This document shows, piece by piece, positions 8,657 to 16,759 of a stretch of 64,000 nt of DNA. The position numbers and the translations under genes were made by a program. Each line of letters starts with the position of its first letter. Positions within the stretch are counted from its first letter, which is position 1. Below the pieces are notes generated by a model, which saw nothing but the letters and a program-made list of their open reading frames with translations, was not told the origin of the DNA and made no database searches. The stretch is from Bin87 sp026710825 (lineage in GTDB: Bacteria > Chloroflexota > Dehalococcoidia > Lucifugimonadales > UBA3495), in assembly GCA_965232815.1 (NCBI GenBank), contig OZ247427.1, forward strand, positions 2,790,001 through 2,854,000, given 5' to 3'.

Positions 8657-9052
8657 ATGCCGATAGTACAAAATAATATCAACCGGGTGAACCGGATGAT
8701 CGTAAACATTTTAGATCAACCAATCGTGATCCGCGTAATGTCGCCAATGCAACCCATCGCCAACACGCTGACCACCAGATATTTGGATTACGCTATTCCA
8801 CGGGAAGATCGCGCGGCGACCGACCGGCCCGTGTCATACTCGGTCGTGGATGCGGACGGGCAAGTTTCTTGGACAGGCGATACCAATCTGCTTGCCGACC
8901 AACCCGAACTTCGCCGCCGCAGCGTTTCAGTTCAGCCGACACCTCGCCGGCCCGTCTCGTATTCAGTCGTCGACGCCACCGGCAATCTGGTGTGGGAAGG
9001 CGATACCGACCTGCTGCCGGGCCACCTCCAACGACGACGCGACAACGCCTGA
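8657..9052 (+). CDS. Small protein with an internal 31-residue duplication, unknown
   Basis: This 131-residue protein is not recognised. Its first 50 residues are hydrophobic-rich (INRMIVNILDQPIVIRV). Residues about 57-88 and 98-128 are tandem copies of one unit that begins RPVSYSVVDA, continues with W.GDT.LL and ends in an arginine triplet. A good Shine-Dalgarno (aggag at 8646-8650) supports the ATG at 8657, and a terminator directly follows. A TACAAT box at 8619-8624 may be its -10. It follows the his operon but has its own apparent promoter, so a link to histidine synthesis is unproven. Confidence 0.75.
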   Translation: MPIVQNNINRVNRMIVNILDQPIVIRVMSPMQPIANTLTTRYLDYAIPREDRAATDRPVSYSVVDADGQVSWTGDTNLLADQPELRRRSVSVQPTPRRPVSYSVVDATGNLVWEGDTDLLPGHLQRRRDNA

Positions 9053-9056
9053 TCAA

Positions 9057-9087
9057 AAAACCCCTCCAGTTTGACTGGAGGGGTTTT
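9057..9087. terminator. Bidirectional intrinsic terminator
   Basis: A perfect 10-bp stem (cccctccagt / actggagggg) with a 3-base loop is flanked by A-run and T-run, so it can terminate both the small plus-strand gene and the converging minus-strand enoyl-CoA hydratase. Confidence 0.93.
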
Positions 9088-9108
9088 CAATGTCGGGTCG
9101 CGTGGTTT

Positions 9109-9969
9109 CTAACCGCTGCTGACGGGACGGCCTCTGCGGGCCAGGAACTCAGGGAATGCCTCCTCGGCCAGCGTGCCGCGCAGCACGTTGGTGGTGAAGT
9201 CCCTCTCGTTGGCCCACTGCTGTTCCAACGAACCGCCCATGTGCTGAAGTAGAAGCCGCTTGATGCCGATCACCGACGGTATGTCGTTAGTAGCGATCTC
9301 AGTCGCAATCTCCATAGTCTTTTGCCGCAACTTATAGGTCGGCACCAAGTGATTCAAAAGCCCGATTCGGTAGGCTTCCTCGGCTTCGATGATACGGGCC
9401 GTGAACAGGAGTTCCTTGGCTTGGGGCCAACCCACCTGATTTACCAGCGTCCACGTTGAATTAATGCGCCCGTAGGCTGCAGCCAAAAAACGGAATCGTG
9501 CGGCGTCGGAACCAATCCGGATGTCCAGCGAGGACGAAAGCACGGCTCCACCACCGTAAGCCAACCCGTTGATCATCCCGATCACCGGCTTGTCGGAAGC
9601 GCTCACCTCGTAACTGCCTCGCTGGCGTTTCGCGGATTGGGCGTCCATGTCGTCGCGCGTCAACGTTCCTGCGTTCAGCGCGGCCTGATCTTCGCGCTGT
9701 TGGTGAATGTCTCCACCTGCGGTGAACGCCGGCACACGGGGATGCGTGTCCGCTCCCGTGATCACGATGCAGCCGATGTCCGCGTCTTCGTTGGCTGCGC
9801 GCACCGCATCGTGCAACTCCTCAGTGAGTCCCCGGTTCATTGCGTTCAGAACCTCGGGGCGGTTCATCGTCAGGAACGCTACATGCCCTACCTTTTCCCG
9901 CCTTCGCTCCCCACTGCCTTCGAATCGGGACACTCGTTCCTTGTCGTACAGAATGTACTGGTAGTCCAT
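9109..9969 (-). CDS. Enoyl-CoA hydratase/isomerase family protein
   Basis: The 286-residue product has the crotonase fold: FLTMNRPEVLNAMN near residue 35-48, the oxyanion-hole segment FTAGGDIHQ, then INGLAYGGGAVLSSSLDIRI and a GLLNHLVP segment. Crotonases act on acyl-CoA thioesters; here the exact reaction is not readable. The typical catalytic glutamates are not obvious (AAYGRINSTW in that position), so isomerase, hydrolase or decarboxylase activity is possible. The start at 9969 is chosen because a ggaga Shine-Dalgarno lies 5 bases upstream; a longer frame reaching 10008 lacks one. Confidence 0.85.
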   Translation of the reverse strand: MDYQYILYDKERVSRFEGSGERRREKVGHVAFLTMNRPEVLNAMNRGLTEELHDAVRAANEDADIGCIVITGADTHPRVPAFTAGGDIHQQREDQAALNAGTLTRDDMDAQSAKRQRGSYEVSASDKPVIGMINGLAYGGGAVLSSSLDIRIGSDAARFRFLAAAYGRINSTWTLVNQVGWPQAKELLFTARIIEAEEAYRIGLLNHLVPTYKLRQKTMEIATEIATNDIPSVIGIKRLLLQHMGGSLEQQWANERDFTTNVLRGTLAEEAFPEFLARRGRPVSSG

Positions 9970-10006
9970 GAAAGTCTCCGCTCCTCTTGGTATCCGAATT
10001 GCCAGC

Positions 10007-10036
10007 ATTGTATTGGTACCGCGCTGTGATCGTCAA
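10007..10036 (-). promoter_or_regulatory. Sigma-70-type promoter for the enoyl-CoA hydratase gene
   Basis: On the minus strand TTGACG (10036-10031), an 18-base spacer and TACAAT (10012-10007) lie about 38 bases upstream of the gene start. Confidence 0.65.
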
Positions 10037-10072
10037 ACGCCGAGCCCGACCAACGACACGCCGCCGCCGAGA

Positions 10073-10101
10073 TTGACATATGCTGCCTCCGGCCCGATGA
10101 T
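10073..10101 (+). promoter_or_regulatory. Sigma-70-type promoter for the nfeD-slipin pair
   Basis: A consensus TTGACA at 10073-10078 is followed after 17 bases by GATGAT at 10096-10101, a weak -10. A Shine-Dalgarno (aggag) then precedes the ATG at 10120. Confidence 0.5.
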
Positions 10102-10119
10102 GAATTCAGGAGACAACAC

Positions 10120-11538
10120 ATGCGGGTAGCCAAGCCAAATGCGCTCATCTTAGCCCTGTGCCTGGCTTTCGTTGGCCTCGGTTTCGTGTCGCTGTTTGTA
10201 CACCATCGCGGAGCGGCCGCCCAGTCCTCTACGGTGATGCTGCTCAGGATCGAGGACACCATTAATCCGATCAAGGCCCGTGTCATCGCTCGAGCCGCCG
10301 CCACCGCCTCCGAAGCCGACGCGGAACTGCTCGTGATCGAACTTGACACCCCCGGTGGCTTGTACGGCAGCACCCGGGACATAGTCGAAACGCTCCTGGA
10401 ATCCCCGGTCCCAGTCGCTGTATTCGTGTCCCCTCGAGGGGCTCAGGCCGGTTCCGCGGGCACGTTCATCACCGCCGCCGCGCATATCGCTGCGATGGCG
10501 CCGGGATCCAACATTGGCGCTGCGACTCCCGTCTCGGGTAGCGGCGAAGACATCGGCGAAACTCTGGCCGACAAGGTCACCAACGACGCAGCAGCGCTCA
10601 TCAGATCCATTGCTGAGGAGCGTGGCCGCAACCCCGACCCATTGGAGCAGACGGTTCGCACCGCGGCGTCATACTCCGCTACCGAAGCACTCGATGAAGG
10701 CATCATCGACCTGCTGGCCGATGACCTCAACGACCTGCTAACCAAGTTGGACGGCCAGGTGGTCACCACTGTTGATGGCGAACGCGAGTTGGACCTCACG
10801 GGATCCCAGGTCGAACCATTGAAGATGCAATGGCGCGAGCGGTTCGTCGATTTCATCGCAAACCCTAACATCGCGTTCCTGCTGATCAGCCTCGGCAGCC
10901 TGGGTTTGATATTCGAGCTGATGACGCCGGGAACCATCGGACCGGGCATCGCCGGCATCATTTGCCTCGGGTTGGGATTCCTTGCCCTTGGCAACCTTCC
11001 CTTCAACTGGGCGGGCATTGCGTTTATCGTCCTCGCGGTGGTTCTCGCGGCGCTCGAGATTTTCGTATCCGGTTTCGGCGCCTTGGGCATTGGCGCGGTG
11101 GTTAGCCTGATCATCGGCGGCGTGCTGCTGTTTGGCAGCTTCGGTGGCGGCTCGGTTCCCGTCGGTTTTCCAGATGTGTCAGTCAATCCCTGGGTTCTGG
11201 TCGGGGTCGGTGGATTTTTCGCGCTGATTGCCGGCTACCTGGCGTTCGAAGCGGTAATGTCGCGGGTTCAGGGCCGTCGAGCGGCCGTCGCAGGAACCCC
11301 GCATTCGGACAGCGACGGGCGAAGCGAGACCGGGCGTCTGGTTGGGGCCACCGGCACGGTCACGTCAGCGTTGCGGCCCAGAGGCGTTGTCTCGCTCGGT
11401 GATGAAACCTGGACCGCCATGAGCAGCGACGGATTGACCGTTCCGGCAGGACGACGGATCCGCGTAGTCGGCGCCAGCGGATTAGTTCTCACGGTGGAAG
11501 TCATCGGCGGCGCGCAGTCCGTGGAAGGACAGGAATAA
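10120..11538 (+). CDS. nfeD: NfeD-family membrane serine protease (long form)
   Basis: The 472-residue product begins with a signal peptide (hydrophobic residues about 8-28). It is followed by a ClpP-like serine protease domain with LVIELDTPGG near residue 72 and the nucleophile segment AGSAGTFI near 115. Four or five transmembrane helices follow at about 250-385, then a soluble OB-fold NfeD C-domain (GATGTVTSALRPRGVV, ending GLVLTVEV). This order is that of long NfeD proteins, membrane proteases that cleave partner stomatins. The neighbour 74 bases downstream encodes such a stomatin, supporting the call. Confidence 0.9.
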   Translation: MRVAKPNALILALCLAFVGLGFVSLFVHHRGAAAQSSTVMLLRIEDTINPIKARVIARAAATASEADAELLVIELDTPGGLYGSTRDIVETLLESPVPVAVFVSPRGAQAGSAGTFITAAAHIAAMAPGSNIGAATPVSGSGEDIGETLADKVTNDAAALIRSIAEERGRNPDPLEQTVRTAASYSATEALDEGIIDLLADDLNDLLTKLDGQVVTTVDGERELDLTGSQVEPLKMQWRERFVDFIANPNIAFLLISLGSLGLIFELMTPGTIGPGIAGIICLGLGFLALGNLPFNWAGIAFIVLAVVLAALEIFVSGFGALGIGAVVSLIIGGVLLFGSFGGGSVPVGFPDVSVNPWVLVGVGGFFALIAGYLAFEAVMSRVQGRRAAVAGTPHSDSDGRSETGRLVGATGTVTSALRPRGVVSLGDETWTAMSSDGLTVPAGRRIRVVGASGLVLTVEVIGGAQSVEGQE

Positions 11539-11612
11539 TGAGAGTACAGGAACAATGATAAGATGACCCATGATCGCACCGTTCGCAACCGGGCGAGCAA
11601 GGAGGCTCAACC

Positions 11613-12521
11613 ATGGCCAGTGGACTAATCGTCGTACAGCAATATCAGCGGATGGTCGTACAGCGTTTCGGCACCTTCGTGGGTAGCCGAAAACCGGGGC
11701 TGCATGTACTTATCCCATTCCTCTACCACGGCACCAAGGTTGACCTGCGCGAACGGGTTACGCGCGTGCCGACACAGAAATACATCACCGCTGACAACGT
11801 CGTGGTCGACATGGACTTTGTCATCTACTATCGCGTTATGGAAGACTTGGTGGACCGGGCAGTGCTTGAGGTTCAGAACTTCGAGGCCGCGGTGATAAAT
11901 CTGGCATTCGCCACCCTCCGTTCCGTGATCGGCGCGATGGATTTGGCGACTACATTGTCCGAGCGGGAGCGAATCCGCGACGATGTGCAGATTCGCATGG
12001 ACGAGGTGACCGAACGCTGGGGCGTGAAGGTGTCCCAGGTCGAAATCAATGAGGTTGACCCGCCTCCTGGCGTCAAGGCCGCCATGGAACGGCAAAAGTC
12101 CGCTGACGCCATTCGTACCGCCGAAATCACCGAGTCGGAAGGCCAGCGTCAGGCGGCAATCAACATTGCTGAAGGTGACCGGCAGTCCGCCATCCTGAAG
12201 GCTCAGGGTCAGCGTGAGTCTGAGATATTGGCTGCGGAAGGCGATCAGCAGGCTGCGGTGTTGCGCGCCGAGGGTTTTAGCACCGCTTTGGAGCGGATTT
12301 ACAGCGTGGCCAGCACCGTCGATGCGCGTACCATGAGCCTGCAGTACTTCGACACCCTAAAATCCTTGGGAAGCAGTCCGTCCACCAAGTTCATCTTCCC
12401 GATGGAATTCACTTCCATGCTTGCGCCTTTCCTTGGCATGGGCAGCATGGACCAAAACTCCGGCAGCAACCGCGGCAACCAGTCAAACGGCGCCAGCGAA
12501 GACGACCAAAATCGCAACTAG
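11613..12521 (+). CDS. Slipin/stomatin-like SPFH protein, without visible membrane anchor
   Basis: The 302-residue product is an SPFH/prohibitin-homology protein: VVQQYQRMVVQRFGTF, GLHVLIPF, VDLRERV, VDMDFVIYYRV and NEVDPP, then a charged coiled-coil rich in EGDRQSAIL-like repeats and a Asn/Ser-rich tail. Stomatins normally have an N-terminal hydrophobic hairpin before the VQQYE segment. Here the ATG, backed by aggagg, sits directly before it, so only a short hydrophobic patch (GLIVV) remains. The nearest upstream ATG is out of frame. It probably works with NfeD at the membrane, scaffolding or being cleaved. Confidence 0.9.
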   Translation: MASGLIVVQQYQRMVVQRFGTFVGSRKPGLHVLIPFLYHGTKVDLRERVTRVPTQKYITADNVVVDMDFVIYYRVMEDLVDRAVLEVQNFEAAVINLAFATLRSVIGAMDLATTLSERERIRDDVQIRMDEVTERWGVKVSQVEINEVDPPPGVKAAMERQKSADAIRTAEITESEGQRQAAINIAEGDRQSAILKAQGQRESEILAAEGDQQAAVLRAEGFSTALERIYSVASTVDARTMSLQYFDTLKSLGSSPSTKFIFPMEFTSMLAPFLGMGSMDQNSGSNRGNQSNGASEDDQNRN

Positions 12522-12550
12522 CCGGACCCCGGCTCCATCCAGAAGTCGAA

Positions 12551-12582
12551 GGGGCGACCATCTTGGTCGCCCTTGGTTTTTG
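12551..12582. terminator. Intrinsic terminator between convergent genes
   Basis: A 9-bp perfect stem (gggcgacca / tggtcgccc) with a 3-base loop is followed by ttggttttt on the plus strand, just after the slipin gene and before the converging MeaB stop. Confidence 0.85.
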
Positions 12583-12586
12583 GCAT

Positions 12587-13552
12587 TTAGGCCCCGTTGA
12601 TCACCCGTCCGAGCCCGACGTCGTCATCCAGCAGCCGCATCGCCTCTCCGTATGGTTCCGCAGCTTTGCCCTCGATCTCGTTCAGCAGGTCCGCCAAATC
12701 GCCGTCGTCAACCAGACGCTTGGTGATGCGCCGGTGCAACTCTTCCTGCACGGTTTCCAGAAACTCGCTGCGCCGCCTCTCGGCTCGCCTTTTAATCAAC
12801 CCGCCGGTGTCGGTCAGAAAATCCCGGTGAGCCCCGATGCCATCCCAAAGTTCAGAGATGCCGACGTTTGCGTACGCCTGGGTCAATAAGACCTGAGGGT
12901 TCCACCCGTCGCTCAAGTCTGCCATGTGCAGCATGGACGTGACGGCGGTAGCCAGGTGGTTCGCCCCGTCCCGATCCGCCTTGTTGATGACATACAAGTC
13001 GGCGATCTCCATGACGCCGGCCTTGAGCGTTTGAATCGAGTCCCCCGATTCCGGAGTCATCGCAACCACCACGGAGTCAGCCACGCCCATGATTCCGAGT
13101 TCGGTTTGGCCAACACCCACCGTCTCCACCAACACCACGTCCTTCCCCGCCGCATCCAGCGCCCGCACCATGCTCTTGACGATGCGCGGCAATCCTCCCG
13201 ATTGCCCACGCGTGGCAACGCTACGTATGAACACCCCGTCGTCCAGGTAGTGCCGCTGCATCCGGATCCTGTCGCCGAGCAACGCACCGCCGGTGAACGG
13301 GCTCGTCGGATCTACTGCCAAGATGCCAACGGTGAGTTCCTGACCGCGTAGGTGCTCTGCTAGCCGATCTACAAGCGTGCTCTTGCCGACCCCGGGGGGC
13401 CCGGTGATCCCCACCGTGTATGTTCGTCCCGTGTGCGGGTCCAGCCGTTTCATGACTGATCCCGCCGCGGGGTTCCCGCGCTCCAGCAGCGTCAACGCGC
13501 GCGACAGGGCACGGAGTTCTCCCTTAAGCACGCGGTCGGCTAGATCGTTCAT
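12587..13552 (-). CDS. meaB: Methylmalonyl-CoA mutase-associated GTPase MeaB/ArgK
   Basis: MeaB is a G3E-type P-loop GTPase that guards and reloads the cobalamin cofactor of methylmalonyl-CoA mutase. The 321-residue product shows the Walker A motif GPPGVGKST at about 50-58, the family segment AVDPTSPFTGGALLGDRIRM, a VETVGVGQTE switch and a NKAD base-specificity motif near 207. Full family length is present. No mutase subunit is in the window, so its partner must be elsewhere. The gene appears monocistronic. Confidence 0.93.
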   Translation of the reverse strand: MNDLADRVLKGELRALSRALTLLERGNPAAGSVMKRLDPHTGRTYTVGITGPPGVGKSTLVDRLAEHLRGQELTVGILAVDPTSPFTGGALLGDRIRMQRHYLDDGVFIRSVATRGQSGGLPRIVKSMVRALDAAGKDVVLVETVGVGQTELGIMGVADSVVVAMTPESGDSIQTLKAGVMEIADLYVINKADRDGANHLATAVTSMLHMADLSDGWNPQVLLTQAYANVGISELWDGIGAHRDFLTDTGGLIKRRAERRRSEFLETVQEELHRRITKRLVDDGDLADLLNEIEGKAAEPYGEAMRLLDDDVGLGRVINGA

Positions 13553-13598
13553 CGTATTTCTTCGCCGCGGATCGCGAGCGCTCTACGAATGGCTGTGA

Positions 13599-14096
13599 TT
13601 ATCCGGTGCCATTCAGATCCAGCGTTTTCACGGCAGACCATCCTCCGGGTTGGGTTCTTATGCCTCTGGGTTTGTCGTCGCTGGTTTTGATGAGATTCTG
13701 CACGTTTACCGGGTTATCGAGTTTCCGCATGCGCACCACGTACAACAGATTGCGGCTGATTCCGTCTTCCGGCACGTTGTACAACCCATGCTCGGTTGGT
13801 TGATGCTGAGCAAGGATGTTCTCTATCCGATCTCGTTTGTCTTGCAAAATGGTTGTTTTGTCTTCCCAGCGTATGATGTCACTGACGTAGGTCACGCGCT
13901 CCAAGTCTTGCGAGGTAGATGCGTACAAGGTTACTGGATCATGCGGGTCTGGAGGGTTATCTTTCAGGTAACGAATCGGATCCGCGGAGTAGGGCTGCAA
14001 GAAGAGCGGGAAATTGGGGTTAGAAGATTGCACTCTCGCTATGTCTTGCAACACTTCGGGAAAGATCCCGTTCAGGTAAAGTGCTATCGATCGCAT
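13599..14096 (-). CDS. Unrecognised protein of 165 residues, AT-richer than neighbours
   Basis: I do not recognise this protein. It begins MRSIALYLNGIFPEVL and continues with a mixed alpha/beta pattern (VTLYASTSQDLERVTYVSDI, GLYNVPEDGISRNLLYVVRM). No signal peptide or membrane segment is visible. A gagg Shine-Dalgarno 5 bases before the ATG at 14096 supports that start over an upstream TTG. The DNA is visibly richer in A and T than the flanking genes, which hints at later acquisition. The lack of stops across 165 codons supports a real gene. Confidence 0.65.
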   Translation of the reverse strand: MRSIALYLNGIFPEVLQDIARVQSSNPNFPLFLQPYSADPIRYLKDNPPDPHDPVTLYASTSQDLERVTYVSDIIRWEDKTTILQDKRDRIENILAQHQPTEHGLYNVPEDGISRNLLYVVRMRKLDNPVNVQNLIKTSDDKPRGIRTQPGGWSAVKTLDLNGTG

Positions 14097-14154
14097 GCGA
14101 ACCTCGGACAAAGCAGGTTTTCGTGGGCGATTAGTGTATGCCGGGCCTCACGCG

Positions 14155-14928
14155 TTACCCACGCAAATCACGCAGGAAACCGCCGGCGCTCTGGCGTATG
14201 AAGTCCTGCACATTTACCGACATCAGGTGCACGCCGCGCGCGGCAAACTCGCGGAACCGGCCAACATTGTCCACGGTCATGCCGGCGCCGGCGACGCCGA
14301 TTATCTTTCCCTCCGCCAGGGTGCCGTCAATCACCTGCGAGATGGCTGCGTCCACCTCCGCCTGTGGCGGCATCCCCATGGCCTGCGTGAGGTCGCTGCT
14401 CCCCACCAGGATCGCGTCCACCCCATCAACGTTAGCGATCTCCCGCACGTTCGCGACGGCCTCCGGAGTCTCGACCATGCAGATAACTAGCGTCTCCCGG
14501 TTCGCCGCCTCGTAGTACTCAGACGGCGGCAGCCCGCTACCCAGGCGGTTGGTGCGTCCGCCCGTGGCGCTGCTGCGGTCCCCCATCGGGTGGTAGTGCG
14601 ACGCTTTCGCGACGGCCTCCGCCTCAACCCGATTGTTGATGTGAGGCACAATGAGTCCCTGGGCGCCCCGGTCAAGGAAGCGCAACAGGGTGGAGGGCTC
14701 GGCATTGGGCACGCGCACCACCGGTGTGATGTCGTGCAACTCGGCCGCGCGGATCATGTTCTCCGACTCCGAGTCGTTGGACGAACCATGTTCACAGTCT
14801 ATCCAGACCCAGTCGAACCCCAACACCCCGTAGAGTTCCACCAGGATGGGTGCGTAGAAGTTGACGCTGCCGCCCACGGCGATTTCGCCGCCGAGCAGTT
14901 TAGCTTTGGCGCGGTTGGTGCGGACCAT
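14155..14928 (-). CDS. HpcH/HpaI-family aldolase
   Basis: The 257-residue product matches the HpcH/HpaI aldolase/citrate-lyase-beta-like TIM barrel, which cleaves 2-keto-3-deoxy acids with a divalent metal. Landmarks are WVWIDCEHGS, PVVRVPN, RFLDRGAQGLIVPH, MVETPEAVANV and AILVGSSDLTQAMG, the last holding the metal-binding Glu and Asp segment. Substrate is uncertain. The gene stands alone between the orphan gene and rnpB, transcribed leftwards. Confidence 0.88.
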   Translation of the reverse strand: MVRTNRAKAKLLGGEIAVGGSVNFYAPILVELYGVLGFDWVWIDCEHGSSNDSESENMIRAAELHDITPVVRVPNAEPSTLLRFLDRGAQGLIVPHINNRVEAEAVAKASHYHPMGDRSSATGGRTNRLGSGLPPSEYYEAANRETLVICMVETPEAVANVREIANVDGVDAILVGSSDLTQAMGMPPQAEVDAAISQVIDGTLAEGKIIGVAGAGMTVDNVGRFREFAARGVHLMSVNVQDFIRQSAGGFLRDLRG

Positions 14929-15033
14929 TGTCGATGCTCCTTTCGTTCAAATCGTGATCCAATTGACGGCGAGAGTTCCCGTGGCCACTTAATCAGTCGC
15001 CGGCGGGAAACCAGGTTCGATGCAAATTGGGAG

Positions 15034-15456
15034 AAAGCCGACTGGCCTGTAAGCCGGGTTCTGTATCCACTCTTGGTGGACGGTGACCATCTATCTAGCC
15101 CCGTATCGACGTTGCCGCCGATCCGCACTGGTTGCCAGCGCAGCGTTGCCGCTGGGGTCAAGCAGCCAACCCGGGAACGGGCCGGACGCCCATGGTTCCC
15201 CTATTTGGCCTTGCTCCAGGTGGGGTTTGGCCGCCGGTGCGTCGCCACACGCGGCCGGACGCTCTTACCGCCCGATTTCACCCTTGCCGTGGCTGGCCAG
15301 CAGCCAACGGCGGTATGTTTCTGTGCCACTTTCCGTCCCTGGGACACGGTGCGCCCCAGAGCCTGGGGGTTACCCAGCACCCTGTCCGGTGGAGCCCGGA
15401 CTTTCCTCCCCGAGACCGCGAAGTCTCGCGGCGGCCACCCGGCCAACCGGGCAATC
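15034..15456 (-). ncRNA. rnpB: RNase P RNA, class A
   Basis: Read on the minus strand, the segment contains the universal CR-I region (gaggaaagtccgggctcc), the internal agcaaggccaaatag segment, and the 3' end acagaacccggcttacaggcc. The 5' sequence gcccggttggcc can pair with the 3' ggccagtcggc to form P1, which sets the ends to within a few bases. It is the catalytic RNA that trims tRNA 5' leaders. Long open frames across it on both strands are shadows. Confidence 0.96.
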
Positions 15457-15554
15457 TCCTGAAACGAGTCTAGCACAGTCAGAGCGACGCGGACTTGGAT
15501 ATCTGGCAACCAAGGCTTACGGCGTTCGCCCTGACTACGGGTCGGTATCCCTCG

Positions 15555-16508
15555 CTATTCAGCGTCGGGATGCGTCGTGATGAAACTGGATGATCGTTCG
15601 GGGTCCACGTGGGGCGCCCTGACCTCCACGCCCGCTTGCTCCTCCTGGAGTCGCACGCTGCTGCTGCTGTCTGCGTTCCCCCACCCGCGATTCATGGCCT
15701 GCAGGGAGATTTGCTGCGCCAGCGTCGACATAGGCATGGGGACATCGTACTCACGGGCCAGTTCGGTGGCCAGGGAAATGTCCTTGTGCGCCAGGTTCAG
15801 AGCAAAACTGGCCGGCTCATATTCCCCTCTGAACATGGTTCGCACCAGCCCCTCGTGGAGGAATGACATGCGGCCCAACGCGCCCCGCCGCACGCACTCC
15901 CACAACGGTTCGGGATCCACGCCGGCTTTGACACCCAGGGTCAGCCCCTCCGCGATAGCTTGCCGGACGCTGTGGCCGATCATGTTGTGCACCAACTTCG
16001 CGACACTCCCTGCGCCTATCTCGCCCGCGTAGAAAACCTTGTCTCCAAAGGAGTCCAGGATCGGTTTGACCCGGTCGAATACCTCGCGTTCCCCGCCCAC
16101 CATCACGGCTAGGTTGCCGGACGCGGCGCCCGTCTTCCCACCGCTTACCGGCGCATCGAGTACATGGCAACCCTTGGCGCGGAATTTCGGCTCGATCTCC
16201 CGTATCAACGTCGGCCGGCTGGAAGAAAGGTCGATGTATACGCTGCCCGGTTTGATACCCTCCAACACACCCTCCAACCCGGTAGAGACTGCCTCGACCT
16301 CGTAAGGGCCGGGCAGAGATGTAAATGTTACATCGCTCGCGGCCGCAACCTCTGCTGGCGTGTTTGCCAGACGTGCGCCGCCCTCGAGCAGTGGGAGCGC
16401 CGCTTCTTCCCGAAGATCGTACACGACCATCGGGTAGCCGGCGCGTTGGATATTGGCCGACATGCCGCCGCCCATGTTGCCCAGACCGATAAAGCCAACG
16501 GTTTCCAT
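15555..16508 (-). CDS. NAD(P)-dependent beta-hydroxyacid dehydrogenase (HIBADH family)
   Basis: The 317-residue product is a 3-hydroxyisobutyrate / tartronate-semialdehyde reductase type enzyme. It has the Rossmann loop GFIGLGNMGGGM at the N-terminus, the DAPVSGGKTGA substrate-binding segment near 117, and the catalytic lysine in GAGSVAKLVHNMIG near 170. The all-helical C-terminal domain (NLAHKDISLA) is complete, followed by a polar serine-rich tail. In principle a tartronate-semialdehyde reductase would fit with glycolate use elsewhere in the window, but the specificity is unproven. Confidence 0.88.
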   Translation of the reverse strand: METVGFIGLGNMGGGMSANIQRAGYPMVVYDLREEAALPLLEGGARLANTPAEVAAASDVTFTSLPGPYEVEAVSTGLEGVLEGIKPGSVYIDLSSSRPTLIREIEPKFRAKGCHVLDAPVSGGKTGAASGNLAVMVGGEREVFDRVKPILDSFGDKVFYAGEIGAGSVAKLVHNMIGHSVRQAIAEGLTLGVKAGVDPEPLWECVRRGALGRMSFLHEGLVRTMFRGEYEPASFALNLAHKDISLATELAREYDVPMPMSTLAQQISLQAMNRGWGNADSSSSVRLQEEQAGVEVRAPHVDPERSSSFITTHPDAE

Positions 16509-16585
16509 AACGTCAAAACTCCGGATGTCCCGCCTGGCGCGGGGGATGGCCGCAGTATAGCGTGACCGTCGTGCGGGGCACTCGA

Positions 16586-16594
16586 TGCTATAAT
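16586..16594 (+). promoter_or_regulatory. Extended -10 promoter of tRNA-Gln
   Basis: TG at 16586-16587, one base and a consensus TATAAT at 16589-16594 sit 10 bases before the tRNA, giving a very short leader. No clear -35 at standard spacing. Confidence 0.7.
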
Positions 16595-16603
16595 TTAGCC
16601 AGA

Positions 16604-16677
16604 TGCCCCGTGGTGTAGCGGTAGCACGTCAGCCTTTGGAGCTGTAAGCCCTGGTTCGAGCCCAGGCGGGGCAGCCA
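16604..16677 (+). tRNA. tRNA-Gln (anticodon TTG)
   Basis: A full cloverleaf is visible: acceptor tgccccg/cggggca, D-arm, anticodon loop ctttgga with anticodon TTG, T-arm cctgg-ttcgagc-ccagg, and encoded CCA. The weak U1-A72 pair is a Gln identity feature. The first anticodon-stem pair is a T-T mismatch. Confidence 0.95.
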
Positions 16678-16759
16678 CTCCACCCCGAAAATCGTTGCCC
16701 GTGCCGGCCGCTGCTCGACGCGCTCGGGCGTTTGTTTGTCCCAAGCGATCTGCTCAGCC

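Noticed and set aside
15200..15240. Possible loss of the GGU motif of loop L15 in RNase P RNA
   Set aside because: The loop read by eye seems to lack GGUA, but I could not fold the region with confidence, so no claim is made.
15083..15580. Open frames of 100-165 codons across the RNase P RNA region
   Set aside because: They coincide with the conserved rnpB sequence, and their translations are the well-known spurious products of that RNA gene.
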